Assembly (NCBI GenBank): GCA_947258785.1
Contig: CAMYJT010000013.1
Location: forward strand, 1 to 43,731
Reading direction: 5' to 3'
From: an uncultured Gammaproteobacteria bacterium
GTDB lineage: Bacteria > Pseudomonadota > Gammaproteobacteria > Arenicellales > JAANXG01
DNA: 43,731 nucleotides
The translations under genes were made by a program, and so were the position numbers. The notes beneath the pieces are model-generated. The model was not told where the DNA came from, did not search any database, and worked only from the letters and a program-made list of their open reading frames with translations. Positions 7,214-15,717 of this stretch are shown piece by piece (positions within the stretch are counted from its first letter, which is position 1; each line of letters opens with the position of its first letter).

Positions 7214-9129
7214 AGCGTTTTTTGAGACAAGATGTTCTGGAAGTAAAACCCATCTTTCTCGTAGCTGGGGACGTCATAGGGATCATTGCGGTTTTCGTTA
7301 TCAGTCTGATTATTCGTTTTGAAGCTTTTACGGCCATCATCGATCAACTTGGACCCGCGCTACCCCTGCTCTTCGTGGCTCTCATCCTGCGTATCGCGTT
7401 GAATTTCGGATTCGGCCTTTATCGCCAGATTTGGCGCCACGCGAGCATCCGGGAAATGACGCATATCGTCTACGCCGTCACCACAGGTTCCGTCATCCTG
7501 TACTTCATCAACTTCTGGGTATTTCCAAATTTCGGCCACACACCGGTCATTTCGCGCGGCTTCTTTGTGATCGACTGGCTGTTGTTCACCTGCTATCTGG
7601 GTGGATCGCGTATCGCGCTGCGCATCGTGTTCAATTGGTTGTACGAGAACAACAAACGCGTTCTCGCCAAGATCAAACCAAGCCGCCGGGTGCTGATCAT
7701 GGGGGGTGGAAACGCGGGCGCCACTCTACTCAAACTGATTCTCTCCGAAAAAGACCTCGGCTATGTTCCGGTGGGTTTTGTTGACGACAATGACGCCAAG
7801 CTGGGATTGCGAATTCAAAATATCCCCATCTTGGGTAATCGAGACGACATTCCCCGTCTCGTCAAAGAACAAAACGTCGACGAGTTAATCATCGCCATTT
7901 CGCGGATGTCGTCCCGCACACTGAGCGAAGTGCGCCATATATGCGCGTCGGTGCCCGTTCCAACCCGGGCGTTACCCGCCATGTCGGACGTGTTGTCCGG
8001 AGAAGTTTCCGACCAGCAGATTAGAGATTTAAGGGTTTATGACACCTCATATTCGAGTTTGGAAACGAGCGATGAACACGAATGTGAAAACATATTGGTA
8101 ACGGGAGGTGCAGGTTTTATAGGTGTAAACTTCGTGCGGTACATGCTTGATACGCACCCGAACTACCGGATCGTTGTCTACGACAAACTGACCTATGCCG
8201 GGAATCTGGACAGCCTGCTGGGCCTTTCGGAAAAATTTGGCGGCCGGTATGCGTTTGTGCAGGGCGATATTTGTGATGCCCGTGCGGTATCGGAGGTTGT
8301 AGAGAAGTTTGAAATCGACACGATAGTAAATTTTGCCGCTGAAACCCATGTCGACCGGTCCTTGATGTTCCCCGACGCGTTCGTGCAATCCAACGTTGTC
8401 GGAACGTACATTTTGCTGGACACCGCCAATAAGTATCAGTTAAAGCGCTACCATCAGGTATCTACAGACGAGGTCTATGGTCAGGCTCTGAAGGGGGCGT
8501 TCAAGGAAACTGATCCGCTGGAAACTAGAAGTCCGTATTCCGCAAGTAAAGCAAGTGGTGATCTGCTGGTGTTGGCCTACCACGCCAGCTTCGGTCTGCC
8601 GGTTACCATCACACGCGGTAGTAATAACATCGGTCCATATCAATACCCCGAAAAGGTTGTCCCGATGTTTACAACCAATCTCGTCGACAATGAACCGCTG
8701 CCTGTCTACGGTGACGGTCTGTATGAACGCGATTACCAGCACACACTGGATCATTGCCGGGGCATTGATGCGGTACTGCATCGAGGCGTTTTGGGTGATG
8801 TGTACAATCTCGGTTCGGGACTTGAGTCGACCGCCTTGGAGGTCGCAAAAAAAATCTGTGAGTTACTGGACAAACCACATTCCATGATCCGCTTGGTGGA
8901 CGATCGACCGGGACAGGACCGGCGCTACAGCCTGGATTGCACAAAAATACGCGGACTGGGTTGGGAGCCGCGCCTCGCCTTTGACGAAGCGGTGGAAATG
9001 ACGGTCAAATGGTATGTCGATAACGAATGGTGGTGGAGAAAGATTAAGAGCGGTGAATACCGAGCGTATTATGAAAAACAATACAAAGAGCGGCTGGATG
9101 GCGCAATGGAGGCCGTGCTAGCGGATTAG
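7210..9129 (+). CDS. Membrane-anchored nucleotide-sugar 4,6-dehydratase: PglF/WbpM-like N-terminus fused to an RmlB-type catalytic domain
   Basis: A 639-residue protein in two parts. Residues 13-145 hold about four hydrophobic helices and are followed by a Rossmann domain (GGGNAG, 165-170) of the kind found at the front of PglF, WbpM and CapD membrane dehydratases. From about residue 290 a second, complete short-chain dehydrogenase domain begins (LVTGGAGFIG, 296-305). It carries dTDP-glucose 4,6-dehydratase signatures: DKLTYAGNLDSL, AAETHVDRS (377-384), the catalytic Thr-Asp-Glu in STDEVYG (418-424), and YSASK (443-447) with the catalytic Tyr and Lys. Known PglF/WbpM proteins carry a different catalytic domain (Met in place of Tyr in WbpM). 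The expected reaction is NAD-dependent dehydration of dTDP- or UDP-hexose to the 4-keto-6-deoxy sugar, feeding the aminotransferase whose stop it overlaps. Confidence 0.88.
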   Translation: MKRFLRQDVLEVKPIFLVAGDVIGIIAVFVISLIIRFEAFTAIIDQLGPALPLLFVALILRIALNFGFGLYRQIWRHASIREMTHIVYAVTTGSVILYFINFWVFPNFGHTPVISRGFFVIDWLLFTCYLGGSRIALRIVFNWLYENNKRVLAKIKPSRRVLIMGGGNAGATLLKLILSEKDLGYVPVGFVDDNDAKLGLRIQNIPILGNRDDIPRLVKEQNVDELIIAISRMSSRTLSEVRHICASVPVPTRALPAMSDVLSGEVSDQQIRDLRVYDTSYSSLETSDEHECENILVTGGAGFIGVNFVRYMLDTHPNYRIVVYDKLTYAGNLDSLLGLSEKFGGRYAFVQGDICDARAVSEVVEKFEIDTIVNFAAETHVDRSLMFPDAFVQSNVVGTYILLDTANKYQLKRYHQVSTDEVYGQALKGAFKETDPLETRSPYSASKASGDLLVLAYHASFGLPVTITRGSNNIGPYQYPEKVVPMFTTNLVDNEPLPVYGDGLYERDYQHTLDHCRGIDAVLHRGVLGDVYNLGSGLESTALEVAKKICELLDKPHSMIRLVDDRPGQDRRYSLDCTKIRGLGWEPRLAFDEAVEMTVKWYVDNEWWWRKIKSGEYRAYYEKQYKERLDGAMEAVLAD

Positions 9130-9238
9130 TGTAACGGCGCCTGATATCAGTACAAGCGTCCGGTTCACTTTCCTCCGCTCCGGTTGAAGTGGTCTCCGGC
9201 CGGCGCCGTATGTGAATGCTCAAGCCTGCGTAATCCGA

Positions 9239-10144
9239 TCATTCGCGTAACACCCAGTTTGCAACCGGCAGTGCGAATTCCTCCTGCAGGAATTGTATGT
9301 CGTCTTCGAACACCGCATATATTCTTTTACGCAGATCAGGGGAAATGGTCGGCTTCTTGTTGCCCAGGATTATCCGCAAGACGTAGCGGTCAAAACCGGC
9401 AAGAACCAAATGAATTAACCTATCCACTGCTTTGTCGCTCAGATCAAAACGACCCGTATTCTCGTCGTATCGAAAATATCTCTTTCTGCGAATATCTAGA
9501 ATCTTCAGCCGCGTATATGAGTAGATACCTTCATTAACGGGATGCACTACCCTGTGCGTCACTTCGATATCGGCTATACCCAGGGCGGCATAGATATCCG
9601 CTATAACACCGGTAGTGTTGTTACTGAAATCATCGTTGGTCCGAATGATTAGCTGATCGTCCGGAAACAGTTCCTGGTAGCGCCGCAGATGCTGTTCGTA
9701 GCGCCCAAAATTGATGATTTCCTCGGACACCGGAAAACGAGTCGCGTATTTCCCATCCAGCACGTCCGGCAAACCCTGCTCTATCGGTCGAATTGGAATA
9801 AAACCGAATTTCATCTGATGAAAATACGCCGATACGGCACGGTCAATCGGATTCCGAAGGAGCGCGATCAATTTCGCGTTTGGCGCATAATTCCGAAGCC
9901 TCTGCGGGCACTCCGCACGCCCCAGATAATTCGGCCGTTTGATGCCCGTAACGCAGTTCCCCGACGCGTTCTTCAACAGATCAAGTTGACGCTGCAGCGT
10001 TTTGACGCTGTCCTCCGAGAAGTACGGATCTTCGAAACACGGGACTTCCCGTTTCGGCATCCGCACTTGCGGATGCGCCAGCAGCAACTGCTGTAGCAAT
10101 GTCGAACCGGATCGCTCCGCCCCGATGATAACGAAGTCAATCAT
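9239..10144 (-). CDS. Sulfotransferase (PAPS-dependent)
   Basis: A 301-residue sulfotransferase of the carbohydrate/heparan type. The 5'-phosphosulfate loop is GAERSGSTLLQQLL (8-21) and the 3'-phosphate motif is LLRNPIDRAVSAYFHQ (95-110), both reading clearly. It would transfer sulfate from PAPS to a sugar hydroxyl. It overlaps the end of the upstream polymerase gene by eight bases, so the two form one minus-strand unit. This pairing suggests the polymer is sulfated before or around polymerisation. Tyrosine or lipid sulfation cannot be excluded. Confidence 0.85.
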   Translation of the reverse strand: MIDFVIIGAERSGSTLLQQLLLAHPQVRMPKREVPCFEDPYFSEDSVKTLQRQLDLLKNASGNCVTGIKRPNYLGRAECPQRLRNYAPNAKLIALLRNPIDRAVSAYFHQMKFGFIPIRPIEQGLPDVLDGKYATRFPVSEEIINFGRYEQHLRRYQELFPDDQLIIRTNDDFSNNTTGVIADIYAALGIADIEVTHRVVHPVNEGIYSYTRLKILDIRRKRYFRYDENTGRFDLSDKAVDRLIHLVLAGFDRYVLRIILGNKKPTISPDLRKRIYAVFEDDIQFLQEEFALPVANWVLRE

Positions 10145-11669
10145 TACTTACCGTCATTTGCCGGACAGGCCGCCTTTGTATGTAAGGTTTCGCTTGTTTC
10201 CTGCGTATGAAGAGTATTATCAAGCTGATGGTAATTATCGACATCAAACAATCTATGATAGCCCCGGAAACATCACCTCCACTGATTCCGATCGTGAGCG
10301 GGATGACCAGTGCGCTGTATAGTAGAGCGACATTGACGTTGCGTATTTCTGCTAGAAAATTGACGGAGATGAGGCGAAGAATCATGCCGAGCAGCGCCAT
10401 ACCCAGTGGCACCCCAAACAAACCAAAATTCCAATAGAGCTCGGCCACGATGCCTGGAGGAACACCGGCTATGTTGCGCCGCCATTCGAACACGGTTTCG
10501 CCAAGATAAGGCCCAGGCCGTATTTCCGGTTTGCTTTTCCAGACGGATCTCGGGATGGGCGCAACAATCCAGGTCAACATGGTCTTCCCATACTGGTACT
10601 CAAGAAGTTCGGGAATGGCATTAATAATGTGAGCGGTTTTGCTGACATCCAGCCAGTTTCTGGGCTGGACGATCTGTCCCAGCGTTTGCTCCGAAATAAC
10701 TTCACCGACACTCACGTGGCTCTTACCGGCCGGGATAGCCCGCAGTGCTCCCATCAGCACAATTACCGCAAAGCCGATTACAACCAGTATTCCCAACACT
10801 TTCAACGAGATCGGTTTTCGCACGTAATGCCATATCACTACAGCTTGAACAAAGGTAATGACCAACTCAGACCTGGCACTGGTAAGCACCGGGAAAGGGA
10901 TGCACAACACAGCGGCGACTACGGTGAATGCACCAAGCAACGAAAACAAGCTCTTCTTACTCACCGCATAGACCGTGAACAAGAAAAGAAACACGTAATT
11001 CAATAATGACGCACCCCATCGCAGATATCCAAGACTCGCATACTGGTAGGTCGCGTCACTAATAACGAACCTTCGTTTCTGAGATATTGCACCCAAACTA
11101 GTGGCGCCGCTCAGCTCAATCCCCATGGCGCCTATGAAAGCGACCATGCAGTACAAAGATATACCGACGAGCAAAACCATAACGATGATGAGTTTCTTGG
11201 TACTCCATTCCGCGTTCTTGACCAAGGAGGGCAACGGCACGAAGTGCGCGTGTGGTTTAATGCTGTAGCCGAGGGACAAGGCTATCAAGCCGACAAGTAT
11301 AATGATGAGCGTCCAAACAAGAATCGACTCAGGTTGCCCCATCAGCAAATTATCATGAGCAAACTCATCGACAACGAACACGATGTATACAATGGTGGTC
11401 ACAACGCCTAAAAATACGCTCAGACCAATAAAGTTTATCGGCTCGAAAAGATCGGGCTTTCTGAACCAGTGGTGCCACATTAAAACCGGTATGCACAATA
11501 TCCCTAAAGCCAACAACGCCCATCTTTCTTGAAGGGTGGCGACAAACAATACACCGGAGACAGCCGCACAACCGAGGGTTGCGGCAAACAAAAACGCCAA
11601 CAACGATCTTGCGCTGGTTTGCTCCGACCGCTGCCGTGTGCGCAGTTCGGTTTGGTATGTCGCGGACAT
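10137..11669 (-). CDS. Wzy-like oligosaccharide repeat-unit polymerase, polytopic membrane protein
   Basis: A 510-residue protein with roughly a dozen hydrophobic helices and one large loop (about residues 325-400) containing an Arg- and Pro-rich stretch with PIPRSVWKSKPEIRPG. This layout is typical of the O-antigen/exopolysaccharide polymerases that join lipid-linked repeat units at the periplasmic face. The loop reading PRSVWKSKP followed by GVPPGIVAELYWNFG is a feature of the oligosaccharide repeat-unit polymerase group. Sequence in this class diverges strongly, so the call rests on topology, the loop and the neighbours. It is co-transcribed with the downstream sulfotransferase. Confidence 0.75.
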   Translation of the reverse strand: MSATYQTELRTRQRSEQTSARSLLAFLFAATLGCAAVSGVLFVATLQERWALLALGILCIPVLMWHHWFRKPDLFEPINFIGLSVFLGVVTTIVYIVFVVDEFAHDNLLMGQPESILVWTLIIILVGLIALSLGYSIKPHAHFVPLPSLVKNAEWSTKKLIIVMVLLVGISLYCMVAFIGAMGIELSGATSLGAISQKRRFVISDATYQYASLGYLRWGASLLNYVFLFLFTVYAVSKKSLFSLLGAFTVVAAVLCIPFPVLTSARSELVITFVQAVVIWHYVRKPISLKVLGILVVIGFAVIVLMGALRAIPAGKSHVSVGEVISEQTLGQIVQPRNWLDVSKTAHIINAIPELLEYQYGKTMLTWIVAPIPRSVWKSKPEIRPGPYLGETVFEWRRNIAGVPPGIVAELYWNFGLFGVPLGMALLGMILRLISVNFLAEIRNVNVALLYSALVIPLTIGISGGDVSGAIIDCLMSIITISLIILFIRRKQAKPYIQRRPVRQMTVSND

Positions 11670-12057
11670 GTCCTACTTAGAGACCCTTGTTCACAATGGA
11701 CGTTCGTTTTTCATCCTTGTTGCCGGGCAGCGCGCCGGTGTCCCGAAATAATTTTTACTGCGATATGTCCATGCCGAGCAGTGCGGGGTCGCCCCCTCCG
11801 GATAACCTCCCATTATAATTGATTGGGAGAATCAGTAATACGTTCTGTCGGGCGTACCAAGGCGGAGAACTTAAACCCGGCTTTTCGGCGGGTAAAAACG
11901 GAGACACCCTGTCGCTTTTTGATCTTTAGGGGCACACGGCATGAAAATCTACACAATTACGGATAGAATCGACGCCCGGATTTTAATCGGGCTCAAGACC
12001 GGAATCGTAATTTTCCAATTCCAGTTGTTTGACTAGGAGCATCTGACCCATTGTATT
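11670..12057. other. Divergent intergenic region with a possible leader ORF
   Basis: Between the minus-strand polymerase and the plus-strand deacetylase. It contains a short imperfect palindrome with CTCCCA (11807-11812) facing TGGGAG (11824-11829) around an AT-rich centre, and a 31-codon open frame described separately. No terminator or known riboswitch fold is evident. Confidence 0.4.
11941..12036 (+). CDS. Possible 31-residue leader peptide
   Basis: An ATG with AGGGG eight bases upstream opens a 31-codon frame (MKIYTITDRIDARILIGLKT, then a hydrophobic end with IVIFQFQLFD). It ends 21 bases before the deacetylase ATG, and its TAG stop forms part of a TAGGAG that could serve the next gene. 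This arrangement could couple translation of the two. No family is recognised and the frame may be fortuitous. Confidence 0.25.
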   Translation: MKIYTITDRIDARILIGLKTGIVIFQFQLFD

Positions 12058-12771
12058 ATGAGTGTTGATATATCTTTTTCCTGGGACGATGGAGCAAAAG
12101 AAGATTTAAAGCTCCTCGACCTATTGGTGCGCCACGAAATACCGTCCATCTTCTTTGTTCCGGCGACGAATCCAGAACGCAATGTAGTTCCCAGCCATGA
12201 ACTTAGAACTATTTTCGACAGTGGGCAGGAAATCGGCAGCCATACTTACAATCATACGGATCTCAAAGGACTGCGCTATGCCGAATCCTGTATAGCAATC
12301 CAGTCGGGTCGGGAGTTTCTCGAGAGTGTGTTGTCAGCGTCAATCGCGCACTTTGCCTATCCGGGCGGTGTTTTCGATGCGGCAAATATTCGTGCGGCGA
12401 AAGCCTGTGTCGGAACAGCGCGTACCGCCAAGAGCATGTGCTTTTCCAAGTCGTTTACCTTCCACATTGACACGGCTTTCCACTTTTTTGACCGGGGCAA
12501 ACTTTCCCTTCTCAAACACGGGGCGCTAAATAACCCGAGAGCGCTGCCATGGTTGATAAAGCTTTCCCCAAGGTATCATTATTTCGATTTGATGCGGGCC
12601 TTCGCTGATTTGCTTGCCCAAAATCCGGTACCATACAATTTTCACGTATGGGGCCATAGTTGGGAAATTGAACAACACGGCCTATGGAGCGAACTGGAAT
12701 CTTTCTTTATCTTCGTCAACGAAAATCACAAGGATCAAGTCAAGCCCTACAGCGCGGTATTTCGATCTTGA
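12058..12771 (+). CDS. NodB-like polysaccharide deacetylase
   Basis: A 237-residue carbohydrate esterase family 4 type protein. Motif 1 is SWDDG (8-12, containing the catalytic base and metal Asp), motif 2 is GSHTYNHTD (60-68, metal-binding H62 and H66), motif 3 is FAYPGG (99-104), and a late HVWGHSWEIEQHG replaces the usual final His motif. It would remove N-acetyl groups from a glycan, using a divalent metal. No signal peptide is present, so it either acts in the cytoplasm on lipid-linked intermediates or is exported otherwise. The start lacks a well-spaced Shine-Dalgarno. Its place between two glycan transcription units fits modification of the same polymer. Confidence 0.88.
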   Translation: MSVDISFSWDDGAKEDLKLLDLLVRHEIPSIFFVPATNPERNVVPSHELRTIFDSGQEIGSHTYNHTDLKGLRYAESCIAIQSGREFLESVLSASIAHFAYPGGVFDAANIRAAKACVGTARTAKSMCFSKSFTFHIDTAFHFFDRGKLSLLKHGALNNPRALPWLIKLSPRYHYFDLMRAFADLLAQNPVPYNFHVWGHSWEIEQHGLWSELESFFIFVNENHKDQVKPYSAVFRS

Positions 12772-13077
12772 TGTTCACGGTTACAACCTCGCCCAGGCGC
12801 TTCAGAAAATTTCGCCACACACTGCCAAAACAGACTCAACAAATCAGTGGACTGGACAAACCGGACGGAAGTAGAGCCGTGCAGGCTGAATCACACCGGC
12901 GCTGTAGCCAACGAGGAGCCGACAGTTGCCGAGACTCCCGACCACCACATGATGCGTCTGTTATTGCCGAATTGGCATATCCGGAAACTGCGCTGCGGGT
13001 TCAGGCCGGTCTCGACAATCATTATTACCGATGTGAGATCAGGCGACTAGGCGTCGGTTTTCACGGATGAAGATCTC
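12772..13077 (+). other. Intergenic region, no gene recognised
   Basis: About 300 bases between the deacetylase and a glycosyltransferase on the same strand. Open frames across it overlap the deacetylase out of frame and have no sensible product. I see no terminator. Confidence 0.4.
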
Positions 13078-14190
13078 GTGGAAGATTTGACCAAACAAGA
13101 CCATATCGTCGTCGTGGCCGGACCGTTCCCGCCCCCTATCGCGGGTCTGGCAACCATGGTCGAACATCTCGCTAACGAAATCGCCGCCCGGTGTCAATTG
13201 CGTAGAATCAACCTGTCCGGTCGGACGTTGGATAAGTCGCTGTACTATCACGTAAGGCGCTTTATGAGGGTGTTGGACGGTTGCCGGGTGATTCTGTCCA
13301 GTCGGCGATCGGTCAAGCATACGTTGTGTGTTTCATCCGACGGCGGTTGGGGTATTTTGTACACGACTTTGCTCGTTGCCAGTGGACGGTTAACGAGGCA
13401 CCGAATATTTATCTATCATCAGACGTACAGCTACATCTATAAACGCCTAATCAGAATGTCAGCGCTGACGTGCATAGCTGGACAGAAAGCCACACACATT
13501 CTCGTTTGTGGCGATATGGCTCAACAATTCACAAGGCTCTACAAAAATGCAGCCGGAAGCCTTGTGGTATCAAACGCTTGGTATACCGCAGCTTTTTCGA
13601 ATACCGTTGAATCACCTAAATTACGGGTGGAGGGTGTCAAACGCCAGTTGGTAATTGGCCTGCTCAGTAATCTAATGCCTGAAAAGGGCCTGACTTCGTT
13701 CCTGGCCACCTTGCGCGAGGCAGTCAAGCTAGAACTTCCAATCAAAGGGGTGCTTGCAGGCCGCGCTGTCGGCAGAGGCCAACAGCTAATAGAAGACGCA
13801 CTGGAAGAATTGGGTAATGTTCTTGAATACCGCGGCATCCTCGACGACAAAGAGAAAGCCAGGTTCTACCGTGAGATAGACGTGTTCCTTTTCCCCAGCC
13901 GAATGCCCGAGGCCCAGCCTCTAGTTATATTAGAGGCGATGATTAATGCACGGCCGGTAATCGCATACGACCGCGGCTGCACTAAAGAGATGATATCGCA
14001 TAGCGATTGTGTGCTGGTCGACTACGGCGACGATTTCGTCGCTGAAGCGTGCGAGCGTTTGAGCGCTTGGACACGAAGCCCAGAGGCGCTGAGCAAAGCA
14101 CAGCACAGCACCCGCGCAAGGGCCAATTCGTTGATCGCTGAAGCAACACAAGAACTGCGCGAATTGATTAATCAGATTGTCGGCACATAG
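13078..14190 (+). CDS. GT4-family glycosyltransferase
   Basis: A 370-residue retaining GT-B glycosyltransferase. The N-terminal domain begins HIVVVAGPFPPPIAGLATMVEHLA (about 9-32), a common acceptor-side signature. The C-terminal domain opens LVIGLLSNLMPEKG and carries the diphosphate-binding E-x7-E motif in PEAQPLVILE (E278 and E286). It starts with GTG. The frame upstream offers no better start with a ribosome binding site. It probably adds one sugar of the repeat unit at the inner face of the membrane and closes the plus-strand part of the polysaccharide locus. Confidence 0.87.
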   Translation: MEDLTKQDHIVVVAGPFPPPIAGLATMVEHLANEIAARCQLRRINLSGRTLDKSLYYHVRRFMRVLDGCRVILSSRRSVKHTLCVSSDGGWGILYTTLLVASGRLTRHRIFIYHQTYSYIYKRLIRMSALTCIAGQKATHILVCGDMAQQFTRLYKNAAGSLVVSNAWYTAAFSNTVESPKLRVEGVKRQLVIGLLSNLMPEKGLTSFLATLREAVKLELPIKGVLAGRAVGRGQQLIEDALEELGNVLEYRGILDDKEKARFYREIDVFLFPSRMPEAQPLVILEAMINARPVIAYDRGCTKEMISHSDCVLVDYGDDFVAEACERLSAWTRSPEALSKAQHSTRARANSLIAEATQELRELINQIVGT

Positions 14191-14369
14191 CTAACAACTC
14201 CGCGCAGGATCAGGATGACACCCGACTGCTCAGCGCCGTAGGGAGACGCTCCGTTGAAAACTATAGATCGTCGTGTTGTCGATCAATCACCTGGACCGGC
14301 GCGGACCTACGCCGGCCTTCTTACGGATCGAGTGGCGCTCGTGGTGTTGTACGGCCGAGCAACAACCTA

Positions 14370-15677
14370 TCAAAGCCGCTGTTTTACGGCGTCCAACTGC
14401 GCCTGTAGCTGTGCGACCTGGGACTGCAGAACGCCACGTTCCGCCTCCAGTTTTGCCAACTTTTGATGGAGTCCCTGGATGGCGGCAAGGTTAATACCGT
14501 CGACATCGATCAGCGAGATGCCGTTTGCAGGGCCTTCGAAGGCAAACAACTCGTGGAAGTCTTCAGCTAACGGACCGATGTGCCGTATCGTCCCCTCGTC
14601 CGCCTTGTAGCTCCACTTGGCGATAGGAAGCTGCATCACCTTAGCCAAAATCTCAGCCGGATCAACACCGGCGATGTCCTCTTTCAATTTACGGGACGAC
14701 GGCACCGTGTGAATGTCACTGCCGTTGAAACGGATTCTCGGCGTCACCGGGTCGACCTCGAATGTCGTCGCACCGGCTGGTCCCACTCGGAAAAAACCGG
14801 TGTTGGTAAGCTGCAGCTCCCGCCCGCCGCTGCCGATGAGGGAGATGATGAAATTACCGTTTACGTCATTACTGAACTGCCAATTATCCCCGGAATTGGT
14901 GTTGTTCAAAAGAAACTGAGTTCCGCCGTTGTTTTTCAATTCCAGCAATGCCCGATCGACCGGCGTGCCGTTCGCTTCCTCGACAAGGATCGACGCGTCA
15001 CCGTCGGTGCGCCGCACATGTAGTGATGCCTGCGTGCCGTCGAACAGGGTCTGCGGCGAAGAGGTCCCGACGCCCACATCCCCATCCGCATGAATGTCGA
15101 CAGCGCTGCTCGGCGCCCCGGGCCGGATGCGCAATGGCAGCGTCGAGCCGTTGGTCGCGTCGCGGATGAAGAAGCCCGCCTCGTTACCGGCGACGTCCCA
15201 GGTCTGGGGGGTGAAGCCGGCGGTGCCGTCTTGCTGCAGGCGATAGGTGGGTGTGTTGCCCGTTTTCACGTCGACGTCCACGGCCGGGTTGTTGGTGCCG
15301 ACACCGATGTCGCCGTCGGCCTCGACATACAGGGCGTTGGTCCGTGCGCCGGCCTCGATGCGGAACACTTGGCGGCCCGCGGTCGAATCTTCGATGGCAA
15401 AGTACTCGCCGCCCCCGTTAGTGGAATCGTTGATGACAATCCGCCAGTCTCTCCTGGGGAAACTGGCCGAGTTGCTGGTGTCGTCGAAATGGATCCGCAG
15501 GTTGTTTTCCTTCAACCGCTGGGTGTCGAAGCCGAAGTTCTCACCGTTGACGCAGTCAAAGCCGACACAGAGGCTGCCGATTATGATCACGTCGTCATTG
15601 TGGACGATGTCGGCCCGGGCGATGCCGGTTGCGGCGAGTGACGCCACCGCACTGAGGGTTAGGACGAGTCGCTTCAT
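14370..15677 (-). CDS. Secreted fibre-like protein with C-terminal S74 chaperone (endosialidase-type) domain
   Basis: A 435-residue secreted protein. The ATG at 15677 is preceded by GAGGAG and opens a good signal peptide ending in GIARA. The body has repeated segments containing GDIGVGTNNPAVDVDV and GDVGVGTSSPQ, as in phage tail-fibre-like beta-structured proteins. From about residue 325 there is a Peptidase_S74 intramolecular chaperone: SSRKLKEDIAGVDP with the conserved Lys-Glu-Asp, then IGPLAEDFHELFAFEG and ISLIDVDGINLAAIQGL. It ends in a coiled coil (QKLAKLEAERGVLQSQVAQL). Such chaperones drive trimerisation and may cleave themselves off. A downstream position 40 bases after a lipoprotein gene suggests one operon. 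No phage genes are nearby, so a cellular surface fibre is more likely than a prophage remnant. Confidence 0.8.
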   Translation of the reverse strand: MKRLVLTLSAVASLAATGIARADIVHNDDVIIIGSLCVGFDCVNGENFGFDTQRLKENNLRIHFDDTSNSASFPRRDWRIVINDSTNGGGEYFAIEDSTAGRQVFRIEAGARTNALYVEADGDIGVGTNNPAVDVDVKTGNTPTYRLQQDGTAGFTPQTWDVAGNEAGFFIRDATNGSTLPLRIRPGAPSSAVDIHADGDVGVGTSSPQTLFDGTQASLHVRRTDGDASILVEEANGTPVDRALLELKNNGGTQFLLNNTNSGDNWQFSNDVNGNFIISLIGSGGRELQLTNTGFFRVGPAGATTFEVDPVTPRIRFNGSDIHTVPSSRKLKEDIAGVDPAEILAKVMQLPIAKWSYKADEGTIRHIGPLAEDFHELFAFEGPANGISLIDVDGINLAAIQGLHQKLAKLEAERGVLQSQVAQLQAQLDAVKQRL

Positions 15678-15717
15678 TGTTCTGTCTCCTCGGCTCAAAG
15701 TGTAATGTCTCAAACGG

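Noticed and set aside
11807..11829. Short palindrome CTCCCA/TGGGAG as a terminator or operator
   Set aside because: Only six bases per arm with an 11-base AT loop and no T-run. It could be chance.
12684..13070. A 128-codon frame overlapping the end of the deacetylase
   Set aside because: Out of frame with the deacetylase, Arg/Ser/Gln-rich, and without motif or ribosome binding site.
14370..15677. Prophage remnant because of the tail-fibre-like S74 domain
   Set aside because: The protein has its own signal peptide and sits next to a lipoprotein gene. No other phage gene is in the window.
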